This document shows positions 1 to 9,411 of a stretch of DNA of 16,834 bases, in pieces (the first letter of the stretch is position 1; every line of letters starts with the position of its first letter). Source of the stretch: Zygnema cylindricum (lineage: Eukaryota; Streptophyta; Zygnematophyceae; Zygnematales; Zygnemataceae); the NCBI GenBank assembly GCA_037447655.1, contig JBBHKE010001322.1, forward strand, positions 116,797 through 133,630. Reading direction: 5' to 3'. Under the pieces are notes generated by a model. It did no database searches, had not been told where the DNA came from, and saw nothing but the letters and a program-made list of their open reading frames with translations. The translations under genes and the position numbers were made by a program.

Positions 1-182
1 GGGAGATGGGAGGGATAAAGAGAGGGAGATGGGAGGGATAAAGAGAGGGAGATGGGGAGAGAAATAGGGGGGGTAGAGGGAGAGAAATAGGGGGGGTAGA
101 GGGAGAGAAATGAGGGGGTAGAGGGAAAGAAATGAGGGGGTAGAGGGAGAGAAATGAGGGGGTAGAGGGAGAGAAATGAGGA
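1..182. repeat. purine-rich minisatellite, period 22-23 bp
   Basis: The plus strand is almost pure A/G with sparse T. Two full 23-bp units start at 1 and 24, with a third begun at 47. From about 57 the array changes to a related unit built on GAGAAAT, a G run and TAGAGGGA. It has 23 bp in the first copies and 22 bp in later ones, which differ by single bases. The array continues past the left edge, so its full length is unknown. Such homopurine arrays can form triplex or G-quadruplex structures; that is general knowledge and not shown here. Confidence 0.9.
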
Positions 183-313
183 GTTTGAAAAACAATGTAG
201 AAACGGAAAGAAAAGTTTTGGAATTTTTCGATATTTAAAGTTTTTTTCGATTTTCTTTTTTGGAAACTTTTTGGAGTTTTATATTTTTGTAAAATGACCT
301 GAAAGATTGTTTT

Positions 314-415
314 GGGAGGGAAAGAGGGGAGAGAGGGAGAGGGGGAGAGGAGGAGAGAGGGGGGAAAAGGGGGGAGGGAACAAGGGGAGAGGGGAGAGGG
401 AGAGATAAAGCGACA
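314..415. repeat. purine-rich (GGGA/GA) low-complexity tract
   Basis: About 100 bases of nearly uninterrupted A/G on the plus strand, with many G runs of 3-6. There is no fixed period, unlike the array at 1-182, from which it is separated by about 130 bp of A/T-rich sequence. Open frames across it on the minus strand are proline/serine/leucine runs caused by the base composition and are not treated as genes. Confidence 0.85.
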
Positions 416-477
416 ATGGAAGCACAAAGGCTTGAAGGAATAAAAAAAAAAAATGAAAATCCATGCCTCCATCTTAA

Positions 478-832
478 TTTCCGTACATATTTTTCCGTAC
501 ATACTTTAGCTTTACTGTACTTTCTCGTCAATTCCTCCAATCATGGCGCAGAGCGGTAGATGTGCACGTTTTTTCCGTACGTCCCGCCGTACACCAAGCT
601 GCTTCGTCACCTGCCAAACATGTACGGAAGTCCACGCTTCCGTAGACCAACTTTTTGTGAAGTAACCAGAAAGTCCGGAAGCCATCTCGGCCGTCCGTAC
701 AATCGTACTGATGTATGTCTACGGTCCAATAGGAACGTTTGCCTGGTTGGCCAAGTAATTCACATTCATCCATCCGTACAAATAATCGTACTCTTTTATT
801 TCGTGCGTACTTTATCATAAAAGATTAAAAGC
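478..832. repeat. dense CCGTAC motif cluster, left flank of the inverted repeat
   Basis: GTAC occurs about 12 times in these 355 bp, mostly as CCGTAC (for example 481, 495, 575, 587, 695 and 774) and once reversed as GTACGG (622). Chance expectation is one to two. The usual context is TTCCGTACAWA. The cluster continues at lower density into the inverted repeat to the right. Both strands stay open here over about 90 codons, but composition and context do not support a gene. Confidence 0.7.
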
Positions 833-1565
833 ATAGTTGTTCACGGCGATTAGTGCGAACGGACCAATCACGACGAATTATACTTAACGAACGCATTGAA
901 CCTTTTGAACAAATCGTTAAAAATCATTAATGAATTTCCTTCCGTACTATACCGTACATAAAAACAAAACTTATACATATAGCGCAGTTAGGAAGTTTTT
1001 CCCGCTAAATGAGCGCTTAAACATTAAAGATGATATATTACATATCACACTTAATGTCTTCTTTAGAATTCCTTCATCAACAGGTAGTGAAATTAACAAA
1101 ATACGCTACGCCACAGATATATGTTTTACCCGGGTTCGAACATCCGCGAAGGTAAAATTTTATCAAATTCCGTGGCTTCCTCGCAGTTTCGTTTTCAATA
1201 TCCCATGGCGGCTTCTTTCAGAATAACTTGAAAAAGACGCCCGTACAAATTTCAAACTTACCGCGCAAAATTAATGTGACATTCAACGTCTCTTTTCGAA
1301 AATGTCCGTACATTTTTCATGAAATAACGTACAAGTTACGTGATATTCCTGTTCAGTTGACTGAACAGAAAGTAACAATAACTACAACGTTTATTTTCCT
1401 GGATTTCCGTACATATCCGTACAAAAATGTACAGTTACCGTAATTTATTTACACGTTTCCGTAATTTTCCAGTTTCAGTTTACAGTAGACGTTTTTTTTA
1501 CGATTTTTTCAAAAGTCACGAATTATACGTTTCAATCGGAAAAAATAAAAAAATCGCGCGATTAG
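833..1565 (+). repeat. left arm of the inverted repeat
   Basis: This arm begins with ATAGTTGTTCA and ends near the A/T-rich segment after 1530. It carries CCGTAC motifs at 942, 952, 1241, 1306, 1407 and 1417. Two short plus-strand frames (930-1226 and 1228-1443) are open, but the corresponding stretch of the other arm has no long open frame. They are therefore best read as chance ORFs in repeat sequence. Confidence 0.7.
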
Positions 1566-1810
1566 AAACTATGATTAAAAGTAGTCGTAATTAGTCGGCC
1601 GCGTGACCCTCTTTTGAACCTCTATTGCGTACAATTCTGCACGCGTTACGTGACAACTGACCTCGTCGTCACTTGTCGAACGCGAGCTCACGTTCCAATT
1701 TCATTCTTTGTTGTGTATGAATTTTTTCATGGATGTTCAATTCGCATTTACGCATGAAACGAACGAAATCGGAAAAAGTCTAAATCCGTACGAATTGGAC
1801 CGCTGTTGAT

Positions 1811-2628
1811 CAAATTGTGCGACTTTTTCATTTTTTTCGATTTCTACGTATAATTGGTGAATTTTGAAAAAATCGCAAAAAAATGGGGAGTAATTCCTGT
1901 CTGTTAAACTGAACGAAAAATCTACAAGAAATGTACAACATTTTACGGGAAATGTACAGACTTTGCGAAATGATACTTAGAACAGAAATTTCACAAAAAA
2001 TGTACATAATTTTCTTAAATATGTACTGACATTTACGAAAAAGAGACGTTTTTGTGTTACACTATTTGCGCGCAGTAAGTTTGAAATCTGTACAAACATC
2101 TTTAATTTTTTTTTTCAAAGAAGTCGTCGTGAAAACGAATCTTCAAGGAAGCCGCCATTGTTGACGCCACGGAAGTAGACACTGAAACTCCCGTTAAAGC
2201 CATTATCGAAGGTGTTACCGACCTCGACACAAGCAACCTAGAAATCGAGGAGAGAAGGCCTTGGCTTCCTGTTAGATAGTCTCACACAGACAGACTCTGA
2301 CAAAAAAGTCGCGTTAGCTAGGACTTAAACTAGGCACTACATGTTACCGTAATATCCTATCTAACATTTGTCCGTAACCAGTTGATGTAGAAGTTCAGAT
2401 ACACAAATGGAGTGTGATAACTATCTAAGTATAAACAATTATCTAGCGCTCATTTAACAAATAACTTACAAACTGTGGTACACGTAAAATTCAAATTTTT
2501 TTACATGTACGGAATAGTACGAATACAAATTCATTAACGATTTTAACAATTTTTCAAATCGTTCAATGCGTCACTTACGTACATTTCGCGCGTCTGAATC
2601 GTGCGTAGAATGCGGTTTGAACAACTAT
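1811..2628 (-). repeat. right arm of the inverted repeat
   Basis: This is the reverse-complement partner of the left arm, ending with TGAACAACTAT. It is about 85 bp longer overall, mostly from 126 extra bases between 2087 and 2411. Inside that extra stretch is a shorter perfect 10-bp inverted repeat, TGTTAGATAG at 2270-2279 against its complement at 2357-2366. GTAC motifs at 1933, 1953, 2002, 2023 and 2507 parallel those of the other arm. Confidence 0.7.
2133..2279 (+). other. short coding-like frame inside the right arm, no ATG
   Basis: An open frame of 48 codons runs from just after a TGA at 2130-2132 to a TAG at 2277-2279. It has no ATG. The translation is acidic and balanced, with segments such as EAAIVDATEVDTETPVKA and TDLDTSNLEIEERRPW, unlike the surrounding low-complexity sequence. 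A T-rich stretch ending in CAAAG (2106-2120) precedes it and could act as a 3' splice acceptor. It lies partly in the stretch missing from the other arm. It could be a captured exon fragment or chance; no family is recognised. Confidence 0.3.
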
Positions 2629-2649
2629 AAATTGGACATCTATGAATTT

Positions 2650-5147
2650 TGTCTTTTCAAGGTAGGGCGGCCCATGCTTTGGCAACCTTGTGTTGCCATG
2701 TGCTTTATTAGTGTGGGACTATGGGTCGTCCGTTGGCGGCTCCTACACTATATAAGGATGAGCGACATTATCCATATCGAAAATGCCAAACTACTGTAAT
2801 GTAGTTTTGTTGTTTGATAGTGTCGGCTGCTAAGTGTCAATCTATTATTCGATTGGTTTAGTGGATGGCTGCGAATAAACATTAATTTTAGTTTATTTTA
2901 CTGTTTGGTCTTATGCCAAAGTATAGGATAATAATCCATAGTGTAATAATTTTTGTCACAACGCTAAAAAATGTCGAACTGTCGGTTGGAAAGATGTTGT
3001 CGTAGGAATCTCCGGCTGTCTAAATTTCTCCAATAAGGCGACGCGACTACAATCCCCGCTAACTTATCTCAGCGCCCCTTGCAGAGAAGGCTTAAATAAC
3101 AAAATGTCCACTTACTCCCTCGGTCGATTGGTTGGCATTTCCATATAACTTGTCAATGAACAATTGTATTGTAAGTTAATAACACCTTTTTGTCCCTCGG
3201 ACCCGCTTTCTATATTTTAAAATTTTTGTCTCCCATTATATTAGTGTTCCTCCGTTGTCTTTTTGTAATTTCAACAGCACTCATAAATATCATTTTTTTA
3301 TACTTTTTGTTAATCTTTACATTACAATAATAAACATTCACGAATATCTCTGAGCATCGTGCCGATTGTACTTTAGCTCTTTCATATTTACAAAGACAAC
3401 CATTTAATGATGTACTTTTTTTTTCCCTTTGTTATTCCATTGCTTTCTATTTTTTTTTTTTACCTTATTGTTTAGTTACTTTTACCATAAGCCCCACCCT
3501 CACTCCCTGGGTTGGAGAAGTCCTTGTGATTTTTTTTACATTTTTTCTTCTCAATACGTTTATTATTTGTTTAAAAAAATGTTTATGCATGATTCCACAC
3601 TAGCTTCACGTACTTTAATTGATGATGGTAAAGCTTCAGCGTGTTGTGACAAGTGTTACGAAGTTGTAATTCTTCCTTGTTAAAATTTGAGTATTTTCTA
3701 GGACTGAACTTGTAAAAATAGATATAAAAAAGAAGCAGAGGCAATCTACCTATAACTCCTCCCTTCAAACCCCCACACTTGTCGCATTCACTGAAGGTTC
3801 GAAGGGAGGGAGCTACAGCCATGGCTGCCCATGCTGTCCAAAGAGAGACAAGCAACAGTTTTAGTAGATTTACCAAAAAGGTACTTCACGGACCCAGGAT
3901 TTGACCTTGGTACCTACAGTTCGTCAATGTTAACAGTAGTCGTTAGATTTGTCCTAAAGTCAAGGACCTTTGCTGAGATACATAGGGTTTGATGAGTATC
4001 CAAAGATGTAAATGTAGACTAATTCATCTAACGGTTCGAAAAGATTCGTCGGCGTATTACCGCCAATTAGAATTCACTTGTATCCTAATGTGGTTTGTTC
4101 TCTGTTCCACCCTCAACTACAATTAACAAGCATACTAATAAGAGGTTTGTTCTACATTTCACGCGACTAAACTTATCCTTGTTAGAATTAAGTCTCTATA
4201 ATACAATGTATAAATTCTAATAAAACAACCCAACGGGCACCTTATTAAAGTCAATGGACCATATTAAACGTCACACAACGTTCGATATCCGCGCGAACGA
4301 CATGGAAAATTATAATCAATCACATAGTTTAGAGTAAGTTAAATGAAACGAAACGAATTTATAGAATCCATGTTGTTATAGTTTCGTTCATACACGATTA
4401 CAAACTGAACTTTATAGACGTACGAAAGATATATGGTCCCGTAGTGTTGAAATGCATCTACGTTTTACATCCCGAAACATGAAATCGACTGCACCACGTC
4501 ACAATGTACAGTTTCTCACATATTGTAGTAGCACCTCTTTTACTGTAATTGTATTCACGCATGTGACACAAACCCTTATTACAATTATTAGTGTTAATGT
4601 TTTCTTTGCCACTAAAAACATTTTTTCTACGATCACGCTTGTGGATTATTGATCTGACGGTTAAAATTGAAAGGTAGATCCTCACCTTCCGATTGGCGGT
4701 CTCCATGTAATAAGAGGACATGTGTGCACCGAGAAATGATATTTTTAATTGGCAAAAAATTGTTAACAACTAATAGCGATACATGTAGTGTTCGTAAACA
4801 AGCTGTCGTACTCGTGTTTTGCTTTTAACTTAAGATCGGATATTGAAAATAGTTAAAGATTTTTCACACCGACATTAATTTAAAATCTTCTTTTGCGTGC
4901 CATGTGCATGCTTACCAAGTCATTGTACTACATAAATCTTTACTCTTTGCGCGGGAAACCATGTTGGAAGGATGGCAAAAAGAGCATGAATAAAGAGCGT
5001 CACGGCATATATTTAGGCAATGATTTTCGGTTTGGACTATGGTTGTCCAAAGGCACATTACTTATGAGACTTGGGAAAATTGCAGTGTTGATCTATGATA
5101 ACCAGTAGCTTTATTGTCCACATGTAGCTATTGTACACGTTCTATAG
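2650..5147. other. AT-rich intergenic DNA without a recognisable gene
   Basis: Open frames here are short (up to about 100 codons) and resemble no family I know. Small items seen are a TATA-like CTATATAAGG at about 2748-2757, T-rich runs near 3410-3470, and a perfect 9-bp inverted repeat CCTCCCTTC (758-766 of the 3-kb block, that is 3758-3766) with its complement at 3801-3809. None is enough to define a promoter or gene. Confidence 0.5.
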
Positions 5148-5189
5148 TTGACTAGCCACCTCCCTCACCTCCCCCAGGTGGGTAGTCAA
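5148..5189. repeat. hairpin, 14-bp arms, one mismatch
   Basis: TTGACTAGCCACCT at 5148-5161 pairs with AGGTGGGTAGTCAA at 5176-5189, 13 of 14 positions, around a 14-base C-rich loop (5162-5175). It stands alone in AT-rich DNA. It may be the remnant of a small inverted-repeat element or a structured RNA stem; no further evidence for either. Confidence 0.75.
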
Positions 5190-5587
5190 ATAATAAACAA
5201 GATTGAGGGATTGCTTCGCGGATGAAAACCCAGGTATAACTCAATAGTCAATGTTCTTTGGAGAATCTTGGTTGGGTCTTTTGAAAAAAAAAATGTTGAA
5301 ACTTAATTCAAACATCTATTAAGCATATTTGAAATAATTCTGATGTTTTAGTGTTTTGAATTTTCTTTGCATTGATTAGTCTTCTTATAAATAAGAGTTA
5401 TATTGGCTTTGGTATAAAAGAATCCCACATCGTTAACACCCTCGCGTCAATCTTTTTGATATATTTTTATTTCTAAATTCTTTTTCTTACATTTTTGTTA
5501 TATACACTCGTATCGGTGATTTTCTTATCGGCGATAAATCTGATAATCGATATATTTACTATCTTATTAGTTAAGGGGGTGATAATT

Positions 5588-5655
5588 ACGATATATCGTT
5601 ATCGTTAAGCATCATCGACATACTGCAATATATCAGTACTGATAAACGATAACGA
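5588..5655. repeat. cluster of overlapping perfect palindromes
   Basis: Three perfect symmetries sit within 68 bp: ACGATATATCGT (5588-5599); TATCAGTACTGATA (5631-5644); and an 11-bp inverted repeat TCGTTATCGTT (5596-5606) with AACGATAACGA (5645-5655). The surrounding 5500-5690 is enriched in CGAT/ATCG words. The second palindrome lies directly inside the inverted repeat, so cruciform formation is possible. Confidence 0.8.
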
Positions 5656-5693
5656 ATAAATGCCGATGACCAATATATCTCCATCGGGTGGGA

Positions 5694-5720
5694 GGGGGGG
5701 GGGGGGGGGGGGGGGGGGGG
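5694..5720 (+). repeat. homopolymer run of 27 G
   Basis: An uninterrupted run of 27 G follows GGGTGGGA and is followed by AGGCGAGGGG. Long G runs are rare in AT-rich genomes and are error-prone in sequencing and assembly, so the exact length is uncertain. Confidence 0.9.
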
Positions 5721-5794
5721 AGGCGAGGGGTGCAGGATTTTTTTACGTTGGGGTACGTAACTTTCAATACGTTATACAAAACCAAAGTTTGAAT

Positions 5795-5797
<3 letters not shown>

Positions 5798-5840
<43 letters not shown>
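5798..5840. repeat. (AT)n microsatellite
   Basis: About 21 uninterrupted AT repeats, followed by CATACATAAATATATAAATA. It lies 77 bp after the G27 run. It is self-complementary and can extrude as a cruciform. Confidence 0.95.
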
Positions 5841-5844
<4 letters not shown>

Positions 5845-5849
5845 CATAA

Positions 5850-6468
5850 ATATATAAATAGATCATCAATAGATCAAAACAAAAAAACACATTGGTTATC
5901 TGTAACAGTCTACCGATACACAACATTAGAAAAATGCATCTGATTATGACGAATTTGTTGTTGAGGTTACTGAAAAAAGTGTGAACTACTACATTTGTTT
6001 CACCTTATTCGGGAGGGTGCTCATGTACCCACTACTTTGAAGTGGTACTTTGTATTTTAATAAAGATACGTCATAGCGATTTGCATAGACTTCATATCTG
6101 AGAAAATAAAATCGTTTCTTCAAAATTTGATGGTTGTAGTTGTGGGTAAAAATTGTGACGGTTGTAGACGACTAGAAAACTTGCGACAAGTGGTGATGTC
6201 TACAAATGTTGTAGACGTCTAATTTTCTGTGACATTGTAGATCTTTAAGGTTTTGTGACATTGTAACATCATGTTCACCTGTGACAGCCTCGACATCATC
6301 AAATCAAAAACTTTGTCCCATGGAATGTCATTTTTTTTTTCGTCATTTCTCACGCAATCAAAATATGTCCAAAAGTAGTCAAAATTTGTTTTTTTTAGAG
6401 CTCTTTCATTACATGCTAGTTTTGTCGTGTTTCATCTTAACATGTGTGATGTAAGAGTTGTAGCATGA

Positions 6469-6499
<31 letters not shown>

Positions 6500-7130
6500 G
6501 GGGAGAGGTGACGACGAGGCAAAATTTTGCAAATGACCCATAAATGAAAGTGGAGGTTCGAGACACCTGTTATTTTTTTTCTGTACATGTTCGTGGCGGG
6601 CAAAGAAAAGTAATCTTCCTCATGTTAAAAGTTTCACATTCGTGTGGCACGTGAGTGTACGTTTTATCATCCATTTTTCAAGTGATAATTTAACTAAAAT
6701 CACGTCGCGAGGTGATTTCTATTAAGTTTTTCAAATGAGCTGAAATTACGTGCTCATGGGTCAAAAAAAGGAAGCGTCAAACTATGCACCGAAAACGACA
6801 AAATTGGAGTATATCCAAAGTATGAATATGTCGTCATTTATACTGTGGTCTTTACAAATTTTTAGTACGGTAAAAGAATTTCTCGTACAGATTAAAATTA
6901 CGAGGAAAACAACAAAAAAAAAATTGATAGTTTCGCACGTGGGCACACCCCTTTTATCACACCTTCGTGCTTATATAGCCAAGATATGTCGGTCAATACT
7001 CTAAATGTGGTACTTGGCTATTCAAACCGACTAAATGTAAACACATATTTACATTGATTGACTCTTTTGACCTCATAAAAATCTTGTTAATTATCCCCAA
7101 ATTATGTAAATTCTCCTTCATGTACAAATA
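5850..7130. other. intergenic DNA with minor repeats
   Basis: No gene is supported. A (GA)n tract lies at 6468-6509, interrupted by one T near 6482. Between 6120 and 6300 words such as GTTGTAGACG and TGTGACATTGTA recur in diverged pairs (for example near 6161 and 6209, and near 6227 and 6255), suggesting an old local duplication. An 84-codon frame at 6750-7004 has no recognisable features. Confidence 0.5.
6468..6509. repeat. (GA)n microsatellite
   Basis: GA dinucleotide repeats in two blocks split by a GATA interruption, ending in a short G-rich tail. The minus-strand serine/leucine frame over it is a composition artefact. Confidence 0.9.
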
Positions 7131-7159
7131 TTATTGATGACAAGACAACTAAAAAAGAC

Positions 7160-7545
7160 AAAGCCCTCTTTCAGTATTCCTTGTTTGTCTCCATTCCCTT
7201 GTCGTTGTTTTCTTTCCGCCTTCCATTTGTTGTTTGGTCTCTTTCTTTTTTTTTCCTTCTTTTTGTCTTTCTCTTTTTTGTCCTTTCATGGCATCGCCAT
7301 CAATAAACAGGGGAGAGGAAGAGAGAGGGAGAGAGGGGGGCAGACAAGAGAGGTGAGGAGAGGGAGAGAGGGGGAGGAAGAGTGGGAGAGAGAGGAGGGG
7401 AGGGGACGGGCACAGAGGTGTGGAGAGAGAGAGGGGGGGAGAAAATGAAGAGGGACGGAGAGGGGGAGAAAAATACTAAGAGGGGGACGAGAGGGACGAG
7501 AGAAAGGGGATGGGCGGATAGAGAGGAGGGGTGGAGAGGAAGTGA
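7160..7545. repeat. pyrimidine block followed by purine block
   Basis: About 7160-7290 is rich in T and C on the plus strand, while 7308-7545 is nearly pure A/G with many GAGAGGG-type words. The strand asymmetry flips within about 20 bp, so the two blocks could pair with each other over long stretches. Long frames on both strands here (Arg/Glu/Gly on plus, Ser/Leu/Pro on minus) follow from base composition. Confidence 0.85.
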
Positions 7546-7820
7546 TATTTTCGGTTTTTTTAGTGCACAAGTATCAATTTATGACATCTAGGTTATTTTC
7601 TACTGTTTTTGTATGGTAGACGTTTTAGTGACTTTCGGCCAATTTATCAGTTTGTTTCGACATCTACTTTCACGGGAACTCTTTTTAGGATAACACTATG
7701 GTTCTGTTACGTATCGAAGCCTATGTGATCTAAATCGGTAGGGTTTGTTGTAAAAAATATTACTCCGCATAGAGTATTGCAAAACTTGTAGTTCTTGATG
7801 AGAAGATTTTGAAAACTTAC

Positions 7821-7938
7821 AGAGATAGGGCCTGAATGCTTACAAGCACCACTCGCTGAGCTACCTCCACAGCCATACTTTTCAATCTTGCCATACAGAT
7901 TAGACCCTCTGTCAAACGACCAATCCACACATGAAAGG
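7821..7938 (-). CDS. probable internal exon, unidentified spliced gene
   Basis: Read on the minus strand, this 118-nt stretch has an AG acceptor (TTCTTAACAG, next to 7938) and a consensus GTAAGT donor (815-820 of the 7-kb block, that is 7815-7820). Two frames stay open throughout. One contains FHVWIGRLTEGLICMARLKS followed by a hydrophobic tail. The other contains CVDWSFDRGSNLYGKIEKYG and then Cys/Gly/Ser-rich sequence. Length and phase do not decide between them. I do not recognise either. It belongs to a series of exon-like segments on the same strand up to 10176. Confidence 0.4.
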
Positions 7939-8036
7939 CTGTTAAGAACATCGAACTATTCGAGAATGGCATGTGACAATGGGTGGTGAAAAGATAATCC
8001 ATACTTGCAATTCTGAGGGACCCGTTCCTTCAATTC

Positions 8037-8339
8037 TCAAGGAACCCCTTGAAGTTCCATACATATTTTGTTTGTCTCTACTTTGCCAATCCCGATTGAT
8101 CTCGAACCAACAACAATGTAGGGAGTTAAAGAAAAGGGTATGTTTTGACCTTGTGATGGGTTAAGCGATGTTTTGACCGAAGTGAGGCCACTCTTGTGGC
8201 AAGCCACCCCACTGAGCTCTTCCCTGTCCCTTTCGGTGTTGGTGATATAGTTTGCCCTTTGCTTATTTTGATTCTTTTCACTGCTTCCACCAAACAAGAT
8301 ATTAGAACGTGGAGCACAAAATAGTAATGCATAAAACAA
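8037..8339 (-). CDS. possible exon or coding relic, unidentified
   Basis: A frame of 100 codons is open on the minus strand, with balanced composition and segments such as NYITNTERDREELSGVACHK and SLTPYIVVGSRSIGIGKVE. A second minus frame is open over 8126-8332. No domain, signal peptide or family is recognised and no boundary is well defined. It is listed because its position fits the exon series on this strand. It may be intronic chance ORF. Confidence 0.25.
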   Translation of the reverse strand: MFYALLFCAPRSNILFGGSSEKNQNKQRANYITNTERDREELSGVACHKSGLTSVKTSLNPSQGQNIPFSLTPYIVVGSRSIGIGKVETNKICMELQGVP

Positions 8340-8618
8340 TCCTGGGAGCAGCTATCCGCAGTGTGTAACTTTCACTTCATTAATACAAGAGCAATACGTG
8401 AATATCAAGAAAGAGTCAACAAAAATTTTTAACAAACACAATTGATCTTCATTGTCTGTAAACTAAGCAAATGATCTTTTTTATATTTAAAAAACCAATA
8501 TACACCGGTGTTGGTCAGAAAGTATAACGACTCCGTGCATTCACACAAGCTAGATTAGCAATTAGCTTTATCAAACAAATAAGAAACGAGAAAATAAAAG
8601 AATGCACATGTCCTATCG

Positions 8619-8808
8619 TCACACCTTGCAACTCCAGCACTCCCTTATTGTGCTTTCGAGCCTGTGTCTGTGGAACTGTATTTCCCTTTCCTCCCCCAAA
8701 GTGAAAAGTCCGTTTCCCACAGGCTGTAAAAGCTTTTGGTGCAATCTGCAATATCCATTTCGGAAACCATTTTGCCTCTCAACTCCAAACCGATTCAACA
8801 TCCTTTAA
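8619..8808 (-). CDS. possible exon, unidentified
   Basis: The minus strand is open in two frames. One includes RFGVERQNGFRNGYCRLHQK. The other, after a second acceptor-like TATTGCAG near 8749, includes IAPKAFTACGKRTFHFGGGK. A pyrimidine-rich stretch ending GTATACAG lies upstream (about 8823-8840). The correct frame and boundaries cannot be fixed from one sequence. Confidence 0.3.
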
Positions 8809-9131
8809 CTTCTGACCATCAGCTGTATACAAAATAGTCGATGAACAGTCGGGGTTTACTTGTGACATCAGTTTTCACAAACGGTCACCGGCAATTAATA
8901 ATCATTGTTATTCATTTCTCCACTTGAATGAAAGCTTTTTTAAGATATAACTTTCATTGGCAGTATGTTCACACTAGTAGAAAACAAATCTATACAAAGT
9001 GTTCGAGAGGAGATCATCAGAAGCTCCTCTATTGGACCCAAGATGAGTACATGCATACACATTTTGTTTATCCCATAAAAACATCTTTCCATTTGCTAGA
9101 GACATTATGTCTATAACAAATGCTGACTTAC

Positions 9132-9280
9132 CCAAACCCAACACGGAGCTGTAAAGCTCCATTTTTCAAGAAGTGGCGAGCCTCCATCCCACCACTTTCA
9201 CGAGCTTCAAGGCAAACTTTGACGCACGCATCATATGTCACAAGGGCAGGCGATGCTTCTGAGCCGTTGTTCCCAACACC
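9132..9280 (-). CDS. probable internal exon, best coding candidate of the spliced locus
   Basis: This 149-nt stretch is bounded on the minus strand by a T-rich tract ending TTACAAG (acceptor, next to 9280) and a perfect GTAAGT donor (9126-9131). It is open in phase 0, giving 49 codons plus 2 nt. The peptide includes GVGNNGSEASPALVTYDACV and KVCLEARESGGMEARHFLKN, then ALQLRVGFG. Composition looks like a real cytosolic helical protein. I cannot name the family. The good splice signals at both ends and single long frame make it the strongest host-exon call in the window. Confidence 0.5.
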
Positions 9281-9296
9281 CTTGTAAGAAAAAATG

Positions 9297-9411
9297 AGAA
9301 TTCAAACAATTAAAAAGATTAAATTGGATGATTAAAATGATCAGAATTCAAACGATTAAAAAGACAAGAAATTAGACGAGTAAAAGGATAAAAAGGAGAA
9401 TTCAGACGATT
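9297..9411. repeat. degenerate short tandem repeat in a probable intron
   Basis: AGAATTCAAACAATTAAAAA starts at 9297. It recurs with one change at 9343 and again as AGAATTCAGACGATT at 9397, giving spacings of 46 and 54 bp. Weaker related words (GATGATTAAAAT, GACGAGTAAAAG) lie between. It sits just upstream, on the minus strand, of the exon at 9132-9280. Confidence 0.7.

Larger units (their letters stand above)
833..2628. mobile_element. large diverged fold-back / long-TIR element
   Basis: The left arm (about 833-1565) is repeated in reverse complement in the right arm (about 1811-2628), with a loop of about 245 bp. Exact matched blocks in inverted order are 833-843/2618-2628, 891-901/2561-2571, 927-937/2527-2537, 1006-1017/2445-2456, 1043-1051/2411-2419, 1249-1261/2075-2087, 1285-1296/2039-2050, 1501-1514/1862-1875 and 1521-1530/1846-1855. 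The coordinate sums are about 3462 in the outer part, 3336 in the middle and 3376 in the inner part. The right arm therefore has about 126 bp extra between 2087 and 2411, and the left arm about 40 bp extra between 1296 and 1501. Sequence between blocks is also similar, roughly 60-70% by eye. No clear target-site duplication or transposase was found. It could be a non-autonomous DNA transposon with very long TIRs, or two old repeat copies that landed head to head. Confidence 0.75.

Noticed and set aside
528-820. Overlapping open frames on both strands (96 and 86 codons)
   Set aside because: Both strands are open over the same bases, the region is a GTAC-rich motif cluster, and no domain is visible.
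1128-1147. GGGTTCGAAC resembling a tRNA T-arm
   Set aside because: The stem is only about four pairs with a wobble, and no acceptor, D or anticodon arm fits around it.
930-1443. Two adjacent plus-strand frames of 98 and 71 codons in the left arm
   Set aside because: The matching stretch in the other arm has no comparable frame, no family is recognised, and the composition follows the repeat.
3889-3915. GGATTTGACC-like B-box on the minus strand, possible tRNA-derived SINE
   Set aside because: The B-box is one base short, no A-box was found at the right distance, and there is no poly(A) or simple-repeat tail.
5633-5926. Frames with poly-Gly/poly-Pro and Tyr-Ile repeats
   Set aside because: They are direct translations of the G27 and (AT)n tracts.
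7134-7591. Long frames across the purine block on both strands
   Set aside because: Low-complexity Arg/Glu/Gly or Ser/Leu/Pro translations arise from the base composition.
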